Shown: positions 12,141 to 23,925, numbered from the stretch's first letter. The stretch: DNA of 64,000 bases from Stenotrophomonas sp. 24(2023) (GCF_030913365.1 NZ_CP133160.1:186001-250000), one strand, 5' to 3'. A program made the numbers and translations. Notes: generated by a model from the letters alone, not told the origin.

Positions 12141-13097
12141 TCAGGCATGGGCGAAATCGAAGGCCAGCACATCGGCAATACGCGGCGTACGCGCCATGGC
12201 CATCAGCAGGCGGTCGATGCCCACCGCCACGCCGGCACAGGCCGGCATGGACGGCAACGCCTGCAGCAGGGCCTCGTCCAGCGCCGGCAGCACATCACCG
12301 CGTTCACCCCGGCGTTGCAGGTCGCGCTCGAAACGCGCCCGCTGTTCATCGGCATCATTGAGCTCGTGATAGCCGTTGGCCAGTTCGACCGTGCCCAGGT
12401 ACAGCTCGAAGCGCTCGGCCAGCGGTGGCTCGCCCGGACGGATGCGGGCCAGGGCCGCCTGCGAGGCCGGCCAGTCGTGCACCACGGTCATGATGGCGTC
12501 ATCGAAGTGCGGTTGGATGCGATGGGTCATCAGCAGGTCCAGCCAGTCATCGCGGACCAGGCCCTGGTCATTGATGCCGATGTCCTGCAGCGGTGCACGC
12601 AGCGCGTCGAGGCCGGCGGTGAACGGGTCCACGCCCACGTGCTGCAGGAACAGATCACGATAGCTCATCACCTGCAGCTGCGCGCTGCGCCCCACCAGGG
12701 CCAGTGCCGCATTGACCAGCGCAGCGGTCTCCTCGACCAGCCGGTGGTGGTCCCACCCCACGCGGTACCACTCCAGCATGGTGAATTCGGGATTGTGGCG
12801 GCCACCGGCCTCGCCGTTGCGGAACACCCGCCCCAGCTCGTAGCAGTCACCCACGCCGGCGGCCAGCAGCCGCTTGAGCGGGTACTCGGGCGAGGTGCGC
12901 AGCCAGCGCCGGCGCGCCCCCGCATCGACGTGGCCACTGAAATCGGCATGGAAACTGTCGATGTTCGGCTCGGTGTTGCCCGCCACCGACAGGATCGGGG
13001 TTTCCACTTCCAGCACGTCACGCGCGGCGAAGAAGCCGCGCACCAGCGCGTTGAGCGCCGCACGCTGGCGCAGGCGCTGCCGCAGTGCCTCGCTCAC
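12141..13097 (-). CDS. epmA: EF-P beta-lysylation ligase EpmA (GenX/PoxA)
   Basis: 318 residues, a free-standing class II lysyl-tRNA-synthetase catalytic core without the anticodon domain. It attaches beta-lysine to elongation factor P. Motif 2 (RRWLRTSPEYPLKRLLAAG then FRNGEAGGRHNPEFTMLEWY) and motif 3 (GVAVGIDRLLMAMAR) are complete. The start is GTG at 13097, overlapping the stop of the upstream acetyltransferase gene (GTGA), so the two are translationally coupled. epmB and efp are not in the window. Confidence 0.93.
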   Translation of the reverse strand: MSEALRQRLRQRAALNALVRGFFAARDVLEVETPILSVAGNTEPNIDSFHADFSGHVDAGARRRWLRTSPEYPLKRLLAAGVGDCYELGRVFRNGEAGGRHNPEFTMLEWYRVGWDHHRLVEETAALVNAALALVGRSAQLQVMSYRDLFLQHVGVDPFTAGLDALRAPLQDIGINDQGLVRDDWLDLLMTHRIQPHFDDAIMTVVHDWPASQAALARIRPGEPPLAERFELYLGTVELANGYHELNDADEQRARFERDLQRRGERGDVLPALDEALLQALPSMPACAGVAVGIDRLLMAMARTPRIADVLAFDFAHA

Positions 13098-13579
13098 AGG
13101 ATGCCCTCGCTGCGCGGATGGTCCAGCGGCAGGGTCAGCAGGTCGCGTGTGTCATCGATGTAACCGGTGGCCAGGTACAGGCGCCGTGCCAGTTCGTTGT
13201 GGCGGTTCACTTCCAGCCGCATGCGCCCGACCCCGCGCCCGCGCGCACGCTGTTCGCAGGTGGCCAGCGCCTGCTTGCCACGGCCACGGCCACGTGCGCT
13301 GGGCCCCAGGTACAGCTCGTCCAGCAGGACGAAATGACCGCCCTGCTCCAGGCTGAAGCCCATCGCCAGCACGGCATACCCCACCACCTGCCCGGCTTCG
13401 TCCAGCCACAGCAGCACCTCGCCGTTGCGCGGGTCGGCCAGCAGCGCATCCACGCCCCGGCGCACGCGCGCATCGTCGAACTCAATCTTGTCTTCGGCGT
13501 AGAAGTCGCGCATCAACGCGATCAGCAACGCCTCGTCGGCACGGGTGGCCAGGCGGAAATCCAGCGGTGCGGTCTGCAT
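13094..13579 (-). CDS. GNAT family N-acetyltransferase
   Basis: 161 residues from ATG at 13579 (MQTAPLDFRLATRADEALL); an upstream in-frame start at 13621 adds residues unlike the family. The acetyl-CoA binding segment is visible as LGPSARGRGRGKQALATCEQRA, followed by the usual strand (MRLEVNRHNELARRLYLATGY). It lies between ligA (60 bp upstream) and epmA (4-bp overlap), a likely operon. The acceptor substrate is unknown; the coupling to epmA might be only organisational. Confidence 0.88.
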   Translation of the reverse strand: MQTAPLDFRLATRADEALLIALMRDFYAEDKIEFDDARVRRGVDALLADPRNGEVLLWLDEAGQVVGYAVLAMGFSLEQGGHFVLLDELYLGPSARGRGRGKQALATCEQRARGRGVGRMRLEVNRHNELARRLYLATGYIDDTRDLLTLPLDHPRSEGIL

Positions 13580-13639
13580 GGAGGGTCCTTGTCGATCTCT
13601 GCGGAAGAAACGGACGGGCACCAGGGTGCCCGCCCCCGG

Positions 13640-16138
<2,499 letters not shown>

Positions 16139-16236
16139 CTACCGCCCCCAGCGTGCCCATCCCGTGCAACGGCAGCCCGCTTGCCGGCATGCACGCGCAG
16201 CGCTAGCGTGCGTCGGTCGCCCCTCTGGATCCTGCC

Positions 16237-17367
16237 GTGTCCCTGCCCACGTCCCGTCGTCATTTCCTGCAACTGGCCGGCACCGGCCTGGTCGTGGCCG
16301 GCACGGGTCTGCCCCCGTTGGCCACGGCCCAGCGGGCCCCCGCCACCGTCGGTGCGGCCTCCGCCCACCCGGGACCGGCGCTGCTCAACTTCAACGAATG
16401 CCCCTATGGCCCAGCCCCGGCCGCGCAGCAGGCCGCGCGGGACAGCATCGCCGCCAGCGGCCGCTACCGCTTTGAACTGGCCGGCCAACTGCGCGATCTG
16501 TTCGCCGCGCAGGAACAGGTGCCGGCTGAACGCGTGCGCCTGTACCCGGGGTCGAGCGAACCGCTGAACCGTGCCGCCACGCTGTGGACGGGCCCGCAGG
16601 CGGCCGTGGTGGTGGCTGACCCTACGTTCGAGGCACTGGGCGACCTGGCGGCTACGCGCGGTGCCCAGGTGCAGCGCGTGCCGCTGCGGGGCGATGGCGG
16701 CCACGACGTGCGCGCGATGGTGGCGGCAGCGCACGCGCGCCCGACCGGCCTGATCTATATCTGCAACCCGAACAATCCCACCGGCTCGGTGACCCTGCCG
16801 GCCGATCTGGCCTGGCTGCTGGCCAACAAGCCCGATGCCACCCGCGTGCTGGTGGATGAAGCCTACCTGCAGTACAGCACGCAACCCTCGCTGATCGGCC
16901 AGGCCGCACAGCGCGACGATGTGATCGTGCTGCGCACGTTCTCCAAGCTGTACGGCATGGCCGGCCTGCGCATGGGCGTGGCCACCGCGCACCCGGACCG
17001 CCTGCGCGAACTGGCCAGCCTGGGCGACAATCCACTGCCCGTGCCGGCCATGGCCGCCGCGCTGGCCAGCCTGCGCGACCCGCAGCTGGTGGCCCAGCGC
17101 CGCCAGCAGAACGCGCAGGTGCGCCAGGCCACCATCGCTTGGCTGGGCAAGCGCGGTTTCAGCAGCGTGCCCTCCGAAGCCAACTGCTTCGTGGTGGACG
17201 TGCAGCGCGATGGCACCGCCTTTGCCCAGGCCATGGCGGCCGAAGGCGTGGTGATCGGCCGCAGCTGGGCGATCTGGCCGCAGCGGGTGCGGGTCACGGT
17301 GGGTACCGAGGAAGAAATGGCCCGTTTCCGCGGTGCCTTCGCCAAGGTGGCTGGCGTACCGGCGTGA
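16237..17367 (+). CDS. Tat-exported PLP-dependent aminotransferase (HisC-like)
   Basis: 376 residues from GTG at 16237. The N-terminus carries a twin-arginine signal (TSRRHFLQLAG) with a hydrophobic stretch and an Ala-x-Ala region, so the folded enzyme should reach the periplasm. The catalytic part is fold-type I: IYICNPNNPTGS, VLVDEAYLQYS and the PLP-lysine motif TFSKLYGMAGLRMGVA, closest in style to histidinol-phosphate aminotransferases. Periplasmic location is unusual for such an enzyme. It stands alone between ligA (divergent) and zipA (convergent). The actual amino donor and acceptor cannot be told; cytoplasmic histidine biosynthesis is unlikely if the signal works. Confidence 0.85.
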   Translation: MSLPTSRRHFLQLAGTGLVVAGTGLPPLATAQRAPATVGAASAHPGPALLNFNECPYGPAPAAQQAARDSIAASGRYRFELAGQLRDLFAAQEQVPAERVRLYPGSSEPLNRAATLWTGPQAAVVVADPTFEALGDLAATRGAQVQRVPLRGDGGHDVRAMVAAAHARPTGLIYICNPNNPTGSVTLPADLAWLLANKPDATRVLVDEAYLQYSTQPSLIGQAAQRDDVIVLRTFSKLYGMAGLRMGVATAHPDRLRELASLGDNPLPVPAMAAALASLRDPQLVAQRRQQNAQVRQATIAWLGKRGFSSVPSEANCFVVDVQRDGTAFAQAMAAEGVVIGRSWAIWPQRVRVTVGTEEEMARFRGAFAKVAGVPA

Positions 17368-17371
17368 TATC

Positions 17372-17430
17372 GATCCACGCCGATGGCGTGGATTTCACTG
17401 TCAGGCATCCACGCGGGGCGTTGATCTCCC
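17372..17430. repeat. SMAG-like hairpins between convergent genes
   Basis: A stem ATCCACGCC / GGCGTGGAT at 17372-17392 is followed by a diverged copy (CATCCACGCGGGGCGTTGAT, 17405-17424). The pair sits exactly between the convergent aminotransferase and zipA, where it could act as a bidirectional transcript end. Confidence 0.6.
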
Positions 17431-17448
17431 CTGGAACAGACGCGGTGC

Positions 17449-18192
17449 TTACCAGCGCGGCGGCTTGGTCAGCGGCGGGGCCTGGTGCTGGCGGTCGTAG
17501 GCACGCAGCTCATCACGGATGTGGGCGATGCGCTGCCGGCCCAGCGCGTTGCGGCTGTCATCGAGCACCACGCCATCGAGCAGTTCGGCCATGCGCTGCA
17601 CGGTGGGCAGCATCTTCTCCCACGCATCGAGCGCGGTCAGCGGCGCCGGCAGGGTCAGGAAGAAGGCGATGGCCGGGGTTTCCATGCTGCGGATGTTGGC
17701 CATGTCGAAGCTGCCCGGCTTCATGATGCTGGCCATCGAGAAGATCGGGCCACGCTCGGGGTGGCCTTCCACCAGCCGGTGGAACACGTTCATGTGGCCG
17801 AACACCAGGCCGGTTTTTTCCGCGGCCACCACGATGTCTTCGCCGCGCAGCTTCTCGCCCGCACGGGCGGCCACGAACAGCGAAACGATCTTGTCGAAAT
17901 CCGGGGTGGCGCGCTTGCCGAGGTCGCTGGCCGCGCCCGGTTCCACGTCGGGCAGGCCCAGTTCGGCCTGCTCGCCCTCCGGCGTCAGGCCGGGCTCGGC
18001 GCGGTCCTCGATTGCAACCCCTTCCTCGCCCAGCACCGGCTCGCGGCGCGGCGCACCGGGAGAGGCCGGCTCGTTACCCTCGACCCGGCGCCCCTGGGGC
18101 TTCTTCTTCGGACGGCCAAACAGGAAGATCGCAGCGATCAACAGCAGGCCGGCGGCCATGATGCCGATGCGCAACAGTGCCGTGTCGGACAT
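17449..18192 (-). CDS. zipA: Cell division protein ZipA
   Basis: 247 residues. A single N-terminal membrane anchor (about residues 6-25, LLRIGIMAAGLLLIAAIFLF) is followed by a basic then acidic, Pro/Gly/Glu-rich linker (to about residue 95) and the globular FtsZ-tail-binding domain (DFDKIVSLFVAARAGEKLRGEDIVVAAE onward). It tethers FtsZ to the inner membrane at the septum. Position just downstream of smc (46 bp) is the usual Xanthomonas arrangement, supporting co-transcription. Confidence 0.93.
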   Translation of the reverse strand: MSDTALLRIGIMAAGLLLIAAIFLFGRPKKKPQGRRVEGNEPASPGAPRREPVLGEEGVAIEDRAEPGLTPEGEQAELGLPDVEPGAASDLGKRATPDFDKIVSLFVAARAGEKLRGEDIVVAAEKTGLVFGHMNVFHRLVEGHPERGPIFSMASIMKPGSFDMANIRSMETPAIAFFLTLPAPLTALDAWEKMLPTVQRMAELLDGVVLDDSRNALGRQRIAHIRDELRAYDRQHQAPPLTKPPRW

Positions 18193-18237
18193 TCGATAGG
18201 TTCTCCGGCTGATTCATTCAGGTGACAGGATGGCACG

Positions 18238-21200
18238 TCAGGCAGCGCCCGCCAATCGTGCGGCTTCTTCCAGGTCCACGCTGACCAGGCGGCTCACCCC
18301 CGGTTCGCGCATGGTGACGCCGGACAGCTGGTGGGCAGCTTCCATCGTGGCCTTGTTGTGGCTGACGAACAGGAACTGCACCTTCTCGCTCATTTCCTTG
18401 ACCATGTTGGCCAGGCGGCCGACGTTGGCTTCATCCAGCGGCGCATCCACTTCGTCCAGCAGGCAGAACGGGGCCGGATTGAGCTGGAAGATCGCAAACA
18501 CCAGGGCCACGGCGGTCATCGCCTTCTCGCCACCGGACAGCAGCGAGATGCTGGACACGCGCTTGCCCGGGGGCCGCGCCATGATGGTCACGCCGGTGTC
18601 GAGCAGGTCCTCGCCGGTCAGTTCCAGGTAGGCATGGCCACCGCCGAACAGGCGCGGGTACAGGGCCTGCACGCCGGCGTTGACGCGGTCGAAGGTGTCC
18701 TTGAAGCGGCCGCGGGTCTCGCGGTCGATCTTGCGGATGGCATCTTCCAGCGTTTCCAGCGCCGTGGTCAGGTCCACGTGCTGGGCTTCCAGGTAGTCCG
18801 AACGCTGCGAGGCCTCGCCATACTCGTGGATGGCCGCCAGGTTGACCGGCTCCAGCCGGCGCATGCGTGCATCGATCTGGTGCACGGTCTGCTCGAAATC
18901 GTTCAGGCGTGCTTCGTCGGGCAGTGTGTTCAGCACATCCTGCATCACGAAACCGGCCTTCTCCACGGCGGCCTGCAGCTGCTCGGCACTGAGCACCAGT
19001 GCCTGCTGGTCCAGCCTGCGCTGGGAAATACGCTCGCGCTGCGATACGGCCTGTTCGTCACGCTTGTGCCGGGTCTGCTCGAAACTGCGCAGCTCGGCAT
19101 CGATGCCATCGAGCAGGGTCCGCGCTTCGGCCAGCACGCGGTCGGCACGCACGCGTTCTTCCAGCGCGTTCTGGTGCTCGGCCTGCAGCGATTCGACCGG
19201 CGAATCGCCTTCGTCCAGCTGCGCATGCAGGTCGCCCAGGCGTGAGTCGAGCTGGCCACGCTGGGTGGTCATGCGCTCCAGTGCCTGCCCCAGCGAGGCC
19301 ACCTGGGCCCGCTGCGATTCCAGCGTCAGCGCCAGCGCGTGCGCACGTTCGCGCACGGCACGCGCGGCTTCGCGCGCGTGGTCGCGCGCGTCGGTCAACT
19401 GGCGGCGCTCACCCTCCAGCCCAGCCCGCGTCGATTCCAGGTCGCCCATGCTGCTGACGGCATCTTCCAGCCTGCCGCGCGCCTGGCGGGCCTGTTCCTG
19501 GTTCACGTCCAGCGCGTCCAGCAACTGCGACAGTTCGCCTTCGATGCGGTCGATGCGGGTCCGCGCCGCCTCCACCTTGCCCTGCTGGCTCTGCAGCTGC
19601 CCGGCCAGTTCGGACACGGCGCGGTGGGCCAGGTACAGCGCACGCTGTGCATCCTCGCGCTGCTGTTCGGCCGCCAGCAGCTGCTCGCGGCAGCCGGACA
19701 GCTGTTCTTCCAGATCCGATTCACGGCCCTGCAGCTGCTCGATCTGCTCGCGCAGTTCATTGATGTCCCGTTCGCGCAGGAGGGCGCCCTGCTGCACCGC
19801 ACCGGAGCGCGACACCCGCAGCCAGCCCTCACCCAGGCGTTCGCCGGCCCGGGTGATGACCGATTCGCCCTCGCCCAGCGCGGCCTGCAGCGTACGCGCC
19901 TGGGCCAGGTCGTCGGCCGCATGCAGGCGCGCCAGCAGGCGGCGGATCGCCACCGGGCCACGCACCTTGGCCGCCAGCGAGGTCGGCGCCACCGTCAATG
20001 CGGCATCCTCGGCGGCGACCAGCGCGATGCGCCCGTCGCCCAGTTCGCCCAGGGCATCGACCAGGCGGGCCGGGTCGTCCACCAGCACGCCTTCGATCAA
20101 CTGGCCCAGCGCGCTTTCCACGGCATTTTCCCAGCCCGCGTCCACGTCCAGCCGCTCGCCCACGCGCGCGGCCGAATCCAGCCCGCGCGCCTGCAGCCAG
20201 GCCACGGCGGCGCCCTGCTCCTGGCCCAGCGCGGCCTGCTGCAGCGTCTCCAGCGATGCCAGGCGGCCGCGCAGGCCGTTGGCCTGCTTGCGCACCTCGG
20301 CCAGCTCGGCCTGCGCACTGCGCTGCTGTTCCTGCACTGCCGCCACGCCCTGCTTGCGCTGCTCGACCTGCCCGGTCAGCTCCTCCACCGCGGTGCTCTG
20401 CGTTTCATGCTGCAGGTGCAGCTGCTCGAACGCCTCGTCCAGCGCATCCAGGTCCAGCCCGGCGCGCTCGCTGGCCAGGGCTTCACGGCGGCGGTCGGCA
20501 TCGAGGATCTGCTTGTCCAGGTAATCCACGCGGGTACGCTCGACGTCACCGGCACGCGATGCCTCGGAGGTGTGCCGGGTGTGCTGTTCCCAGCGCTGCT
20601 GCCAGTCGGCCAGGCGTGCCTCGGCGTCCCGCAGGGCCTCCTGCTTGATCTCGTTCTCTTCCTGCAGCTGCTCCAGCTGCGGGGTGGCATCGTCCACCGC
20701 TTCGCGCAGCACGCCCAGCCGGGCTTCGTCGCCGCTGATGTGCTGGCCCAGCTCGGCCAGGGCCTGCTGGGTTTCATCGCGGGCCTTGTGCAGGCGGGTG
20801 GACAGCTCGCGCTGGTGCTGGATCTGCTGTTCCAGCCGGGCCAGCGTGCTGCCGACCTGGTAGACCTCGGCCTGCGCGGCATTGAGCGCGTCGGCCGATT
20901 CCTCGCGGCGCACGCGGGTGGTCTCGATGCGCGCTTCGGCATCGCGCTGCTCGGCGATCAGCTGCTGCAGGCGGGTTTCCTCTTCGGACAGCCCGGCGCG
21001 CAGCGTGGCCAGGCGGCCATCCAGCCCGCGGAACTCCAGCGCCTTCCATTCGGCATCCTTGACCCGGCGCTCTTCCTGCAGCGCCTGGTACTGCTCGGCC
21101 TGCCGCGCCTGCCGCTTGAGGTGCTCCAGCTGCTTGCCGATCTCCTCGCGCAGGTCGTTCAGGCGGTCCAGGTTCTCGCGCGTGTGGCGGATGCGGGTCT

Positions 21201-21741
21201 CGGTTTCCTTGCGCCGTTCCTTGTACTTGGAGATGCCGGCGGCCTCTTCCAGGTACACGCGCAGGTCCTCCGGCCGGGCCTCGATGATCTGGCTGATCAT
21301 GCCCTGCTCGATGATGGAATAGCTGCGCGGGCCCAGGCCGGTACCCAGGAACAGATCGGTGATGTCGCGGCGGCGGCACTTGGTGCCGTTGAGGTAGTAG
21401 TTGCTGGTGCCGTCGCGGCTGACGGTGCGCTTGACCGAGATCTCGTTGAACGCGGCGTACTCGCCGGAAATGGCGTGGTCGCTGTTGTCGAAGATCAGTT
21501 CGACCGTCGCCTGGGACACCGGCTTGCGGGCCGAGGAACCGGAGAAGATCACGTCGGTCAGCGAATCGCCGCGCAGGCGGCTGGCCGAACTCTCGCCCAT
21601 CACCCAGCGCACCGCGTCGATGATGTTCGACTTGCCGCAGCCGTTGGGCCCCACGACACCGGTCATGTTGGTCGGCAGGTGCAGCGTGGTCGGATCGACG
21701 AAGGACTTGAAGCCGGACAGCTTGATGGTGGACAGACGCAT
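18238..21741 (-). CDS. smc: Chromosome segregation protein SMC
   Basis: 1167 residues from ATG at 21741 (MRLSTIKLSGFKSFVDPT, the conserved opening; the 16-codon upstream extension is not). Walker A is GPNGCGKSNI (31-40); two long coiled coils flank a hinge near residues 510-660; the C-terminal head has the ABC signature LLSGGEKAM and Walker B CLLDEVDAPLDEANV. It is the ATPase of a condensin-like complex that compacts and separates chromosomes. scpA/scpB are not in the window. Finding SMC rather than MukB is normal for Xanthomonadaceae. Confidence 0.97.
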   Translation of the reverse strand: MRLSTIKLSGFKSFVDPTTLHLPTNMTGVVGPNGCGKSNIIDAVRWVMGESSASRLRGDSLTDVIFSGSSARKPVSQATVELIFDNSDHAISGEYAAFNEISVKRTVSRDGTSNYYLNGTKCRRRDITDLFLGTGLGPRSYSIIEQGMISQIIEARPEDLRVYLEEAAGISKYKERRKETETRIRHTRENLDRLNDLREEIGKQLEHLKRQARQAEQYQALQEERRVKDAEWKALEFRGLDGRLATLRAGLSEEETRLQQLIAEQRDAEARIETTRVRREESADALNAAQAEVYQVGSTLARLEQQIQHQRELSTRLHKARDETQQALAELGQHISGDEARLGVLREAVDDATPQLEQLQEENEIKQEALRDAEARLADWQQRWEQHTRHTSEASRAGDVERTRVDYLDKQILDADRRREALASERAGLDLDALDEAFEQLHLQHETQSTAVEELTGQVEQRKQGVAAVQEQQRSAQAELAEVRKQANGLRGRLASLETLQQAALGQEQGAAVAWLQARGLDSAARVGERLDVDAGWENAVESALGQLIEGVLVDDPARLVDALGELGDGRIALVAAEDAALTVAPTSLAAKVRGPVAIRRLLARLHAADDLAQARTLQAALGEGESVITRAGERLGEGWLRVSRSGAVQQGALLRERDINELREQIEQLQGRESDLEEQLSGCREQLLAAEQQREDAQRALYLAHRAVSELAGQLQSQQGKVEAARTRIDRIEGELSQLLDALDVNQEQARQARGRLEDAVSSMGDLESTRAGLEGERRQLTDARDHAREAARAVRERAHALALTLESQRAQVASLGQALERMTTQRGQLDSRLGDLHAQLDEGDSPVESLQAEHQNALEERVRADRVLAEARTLLDGIDAELRSFEQTRHKRDEQAVSQRERISQRRLDQQALVLSAEQLQAAVEKAGFVMQDVLNTLPDEARLNDFEQTVHQIDARMRRLEPVNLAAIHEYGEASQRSDYLEAQHVDLTTALETLEDAIRKIDRETRGRFKDTFDRVNAGVQALYPRLFGGGHAYLELTGEDLLDTGVTIMARPPGKRVSSISLLSGGEKAMTAVALVFAIFQLNPAPFCLLDEVDAPLDEANVGRLANMVKEMSEKVQFLFVSHNKATMEAAHQLSGVTMREPGVSRLVSVDLEEAARLAGAA

Positions 21742-21951
21742 AGGGTTTCCGGGCCGGGGGCCGCCGGGCGGCCTGCGTTTACCCTCCAAGTCATTGATCC
21801 CATTGGGATCGCCGGCCGTGGAACGGGTGTGACGCCCTGAGTATACCGATGTGGCCGTGTTCTACGAATGGGCGTGGAACATCGGGGCCGGGGGCGGCCT
21901 GGCGGGAATCTGGCGGCTGCGGTCGCGGCCGGTACACCCGCGCGCGCCGCC

Positions 21952-21983
21952 AAAACAAAACGGGCACCCTTGCGGGCGCCCGT
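21952..21983 (-). terminator. Rho-independent terminator of rpsF-rpsR-rplI
   Basis: On the minus strand a 10-bp stem (ACGGGCGCCC / GGGTGCCCGT, one G-T pair) with a GCAA loop is followed by TTTGTTTTG, 31 bp after the rplI stop. Confidence 0.85.
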
Positions 21984-22013
21984 TCCGGTGATACCAGGCC
22001 TTGCGGCGTGGGA

Positions 22014-22463
22014 TCAGGCTTCAGCCACGACCACAACCTTGACGGTGGTCTCGACGTCGGCGTGCAGGTGCACCAGGACGTCGTACTCGCCGATGTTGCG
22101 GAAGGCGCCTTCGCCCAGGATGACTTCGCTCTTGCTCAGCTCCAGGCCGGCAGCGGTGAAGGCATCGGCGATTTCGCGCGCGCCGACCGAGCCGTACAGC
22201 TTGCCTTCGGTCGAGGCATTGGCGGCGATGGTCACGCTCTGGCCTTCCAGCTTGACCTTGCGGCTTTCGGCGTCGGCGTGGATGGCCTGGGCCTTGGCTT
22301 CGTATTCAGCGCGCTTGGCTTCGAACTCGGCCTTGTTGCTCTCGGTGGCCGGCACGGCCTTGCCCTGCGGCACGAGGAAGTTACGGCCGTAGCCCGGCTT
22401 GACGGTGACCAGGTCACCCAGGCCACCGAGGTTGGTGACCTTCTGCAGAAGGATCAGCTGCAT
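22014..22463 (-). CDS. rplI: 50S ribosomal protein L9
   Basis: 149 residues, standard length. The N-terminal L9 domain is unmistakable ([36 protein letters not shown]), joined by a long connecting helix rich in Ala, Glu and Lys to the C-terminal domain. L9 binds 23S rRNA near the L1 stalk and affects frame maintenance. Last gene of the ribosomal operon, 103 bp after rpsR, followed by a strong terminator. Confidence 0.98.
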   Translation of the reverse strand: MQLILLQKVTNLGGLGDLVTVKPGYGRNFLVPQGKAVPATESNKAEFEAKRAEYEAKAQAIHADAESRKVKLEGQSVTIAANASTEGKLYGSVGAREIADAFTAAGLELSKSEVILGEGAFRNIGEYDVLVHLHADVETTVKVVVVAEA

Positions 22464-22566
22464 GGTAATGCTCCAGAAATGTTATTCGTTAGCGAGGCAG
22501 GCGCCCCGCAGCGATGGCTGTCCGAATAGCGGGCACAGCGGGCGGCGCGGGGCCGCCCACCGGGCA

Positions 22567-22797
22567 TCAGACGTCGTGGTTGTCGGTGTACGGAATCAGG
22601 GCCAGGAAGCGAGCGCGCTTGACGGCGGTCGCCAGCTGGCGCTGGTACTTCGACTTGGTACCGGTGACGCGGCTCGGCACGATCTTGCCGTTCTCGGTCA
22701 GGTACTGGCGCAGGGTGTTGAGATCCTTGTAGTCGATCTCCTTCACACCTTCAGCCGTGAACTTGCAGAACTTGCGGCGACGGAAGAACTTGGACAT
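22567..22797 (-). CDS. rpsR: 30S ribosomal protein S18
   Basis: 76 residues, standard length, with the conserved core [20 protein letters not shown] followed by [21 protein letters not shown]18 pairs with S6 on the platform of the small subunit. It begins 11 bp after rpsF, with an AAGGAG ribosome binding site in the gap. The gene priB, present between rpsF and rpsR in E. coli, is absent. Confidence 0.98.
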   Translation of the reverse strand: MSKFFRRRKFCKFTAEGVKEIDYKDLNTLRQYLTENGKIVPSRVTGTKSKYQRQLATAVKRARFLALIPYTDNHDV

Positions 22798-22808
22798 GGG
22801 AAGGCTCC

Positions 22809-23246
22809 TTAGGCGGCGGAAGCGGCGTCTTCGCCGGCTTCGTTGTCAGCGTTGGCGTTGGACTCGCCTTCTTCGTCGTCACGACGACGGCGCTCACCGC
22901 GCTCCGGCTTGTCACCCTTCTCGTCCTTGCTCTTCATGATCAGCGACTGCTCGGTGTCAGCCTCGTCACGCTTGATGACCAGGTTGCGCAGCACGGCGTC
23001 GTTGAAGCGGAAGCTTTCCACCAGCTCGTTCAGCACGGCCTGGTCGGCTTCGATGTTCAGCAGCACGTAGTGGGCCTTCACCAGGTTCTGGATCGGGTAG
23101 GCCAGCTGGCGGCGGCCCCAGTCTTCCAGGCGGTGGATCTTGCCGTTGCCGTTCTCGACGATCGACTTGTAACGCTCGACCATGGCCGGGACCTGTTCGC
23201 TCTGGTCCGGGTGGACCAGGAACACGACTTCGTAATGACGACTCAT
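22809..23246 (-). CDS. rpsF: 30S ribosomal protein S6
   Basis: 145 residues. The S6 fold is clear ([19 protein letters not shown], then [18 protein letters not shown] and [12 protein letters not shown]). After the fold comes a ~40-residue charged tail (Lys/Arg cluster, then many Glu, Asp, Asn and Ala), longer than in many S6 proteins. In E. coli the S6 tail is extended with glutamates by RimK; here the tail is different in sequence and no RimK is seen. First gene of the operon, with a promoter at 23348-23376. Confidence 0.97.
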   Translation of the reverse strand: MSRHYEVVFLVHPDQSEQVPAMVERYKSIVENGNGKIHRLEDWGRRQLAYPIQNLVKAHYVLLNIEADQAVLNELVESFRFNDAVLRNLVIKRDEADTEQSLIMKSKDEKGDKPERGERRRRDDEEGESNANADNEAGEDAASAA

Positions 23247-23288
23247 GTTTTTTCTACCTTTCGGATGTGGCCTTGCGGCCGGACAGCC

Positions 23289-23313
23289 CCCCGCCGTTGA
23301 TACCGCGGTGGGG
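23289..23313 (-). promoter_or_regulatory. Possible S6:S18 autoregulatory leader hairpin
   Basis: In the inferred rpsF 5' leader, on the minus strand, CCCC-A-CCG pairs with CGG-C-GGGG around a 9-base loop. An S6:S18-binding leader with a conserved CCG is known upstream of rpsF in many bacteria, but I cannot show that this hairpin matches its consensus. Confidence 0.3.
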
Positions 23314-23347
23314 CAAGGATTCCCGCCTAGAAGGCAGGAAGCCGCGC

Positions 23348-23376
23348 ATTATGGCGCAAGCAACGCGGCTGGACAA
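23348..23376 (-). promoter_or_regulatory. Promoter of the rpsF operon
   Basis: On the minus strand TTGTCC (23376-23371) is separated by 17 bp from CATAAT (23353-23348), a good sigma-70 pair. Transcription would begin near 23341, giving a leader of about 95 nt. The rest of the 316-bp gap between rpsF and the IscA-type gene (23377-23562) shows only a GC-rich palindrome near 23525. Confidence 0.6.
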
Positions 23377-23525
23377 CCGCGCCGGGCCGTGCGCGGCGGG
23401 GAGCTGCCTCGCCCCGACACCAGAACAAACCATAAATTCAAGCAATTTCAATGACCTGCAATCAACCCAGGTCCAGATGCAGGCGGTGCTGGCCACATAC
23501 CACGGCACCAGAGCAGGCCGGGGTG

Positions 23526-23546
23526 GCGCCGGGCCACGCCCGGCTG
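23526..23546. repeat. CGCCGGGC-type palindrome
   Basis: GCGCCGGGCCACGCCCGGCT, a copy of the dispersed GC-rich stem seen at 2281 and 52963, just downstream of the IscA-type gene. Confidence 0.55.
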
Positions 23547-23562
23547 ACGCCGGAACCGGTCT

Positions 23563-23901
23563 TCAGGCCTTGTCGGCGTCGGTGGTGAAGCTCTCGCCGC
23601 AGCCGCATTCAGCGGTGGCGTTGGGATTGCTGAACGTGAACGTCTCGCTCAGCCCGTGCTTGCCGAAGTCGATCACCGTGCCATCCACCAGCGCCAGGCT
23701 CTGGGCGTCGACGAAGATCTTCACCCCGTCCTGGTCGAACACGGTATCGCCCTCGCGCTGGTCACGGGCCAGGTCGGTCACGTGGCCCCAGCCGGAGCAG
23801 CCGGTCTTGGTCACGCCGAAGCGCAGGCCCAGCGCACCGGGGGTCTGGGACACGAAGCGCTGCACGCGCTCGAAGGCGATGGGGGTCAGGCTGACGGCCA
23901 T
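23563..23901 (-). CDS. IscA/SufA-type iron-sulfur cluster assembly protein
   Basis: 112 residues from ATG at 23901 (MAVSLTPIAFERVQRFVSQ); GGAG lies a few bases upstream. The three cluster-binding cysteines of A-type carriers are present: C35 (TGCSGWGH) and C99/C101 (ECGCGESF). It should deliver Fe-S clusters or iron to client proteins in the cytoplasm. There is no isc or suf operon here, so it is a stand-alone copy, oriented away from asnS. IscA versus SufA cannot be decided. Confidence 0.9.
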   Translation of the reverse strand: MAVSLTPIAFERVQRFVSQTPGALGLRFGVTKTGCSGWGHVTDLARDQREGDTVFDQDGVKIFVDAQSLALVDGTVIDFGKHGLSETFTFSNPNATAECGCGESFTTDADKA

Positions 23902-23925
23902 GGGGGGCTCCAGTGGTACGGGGAC

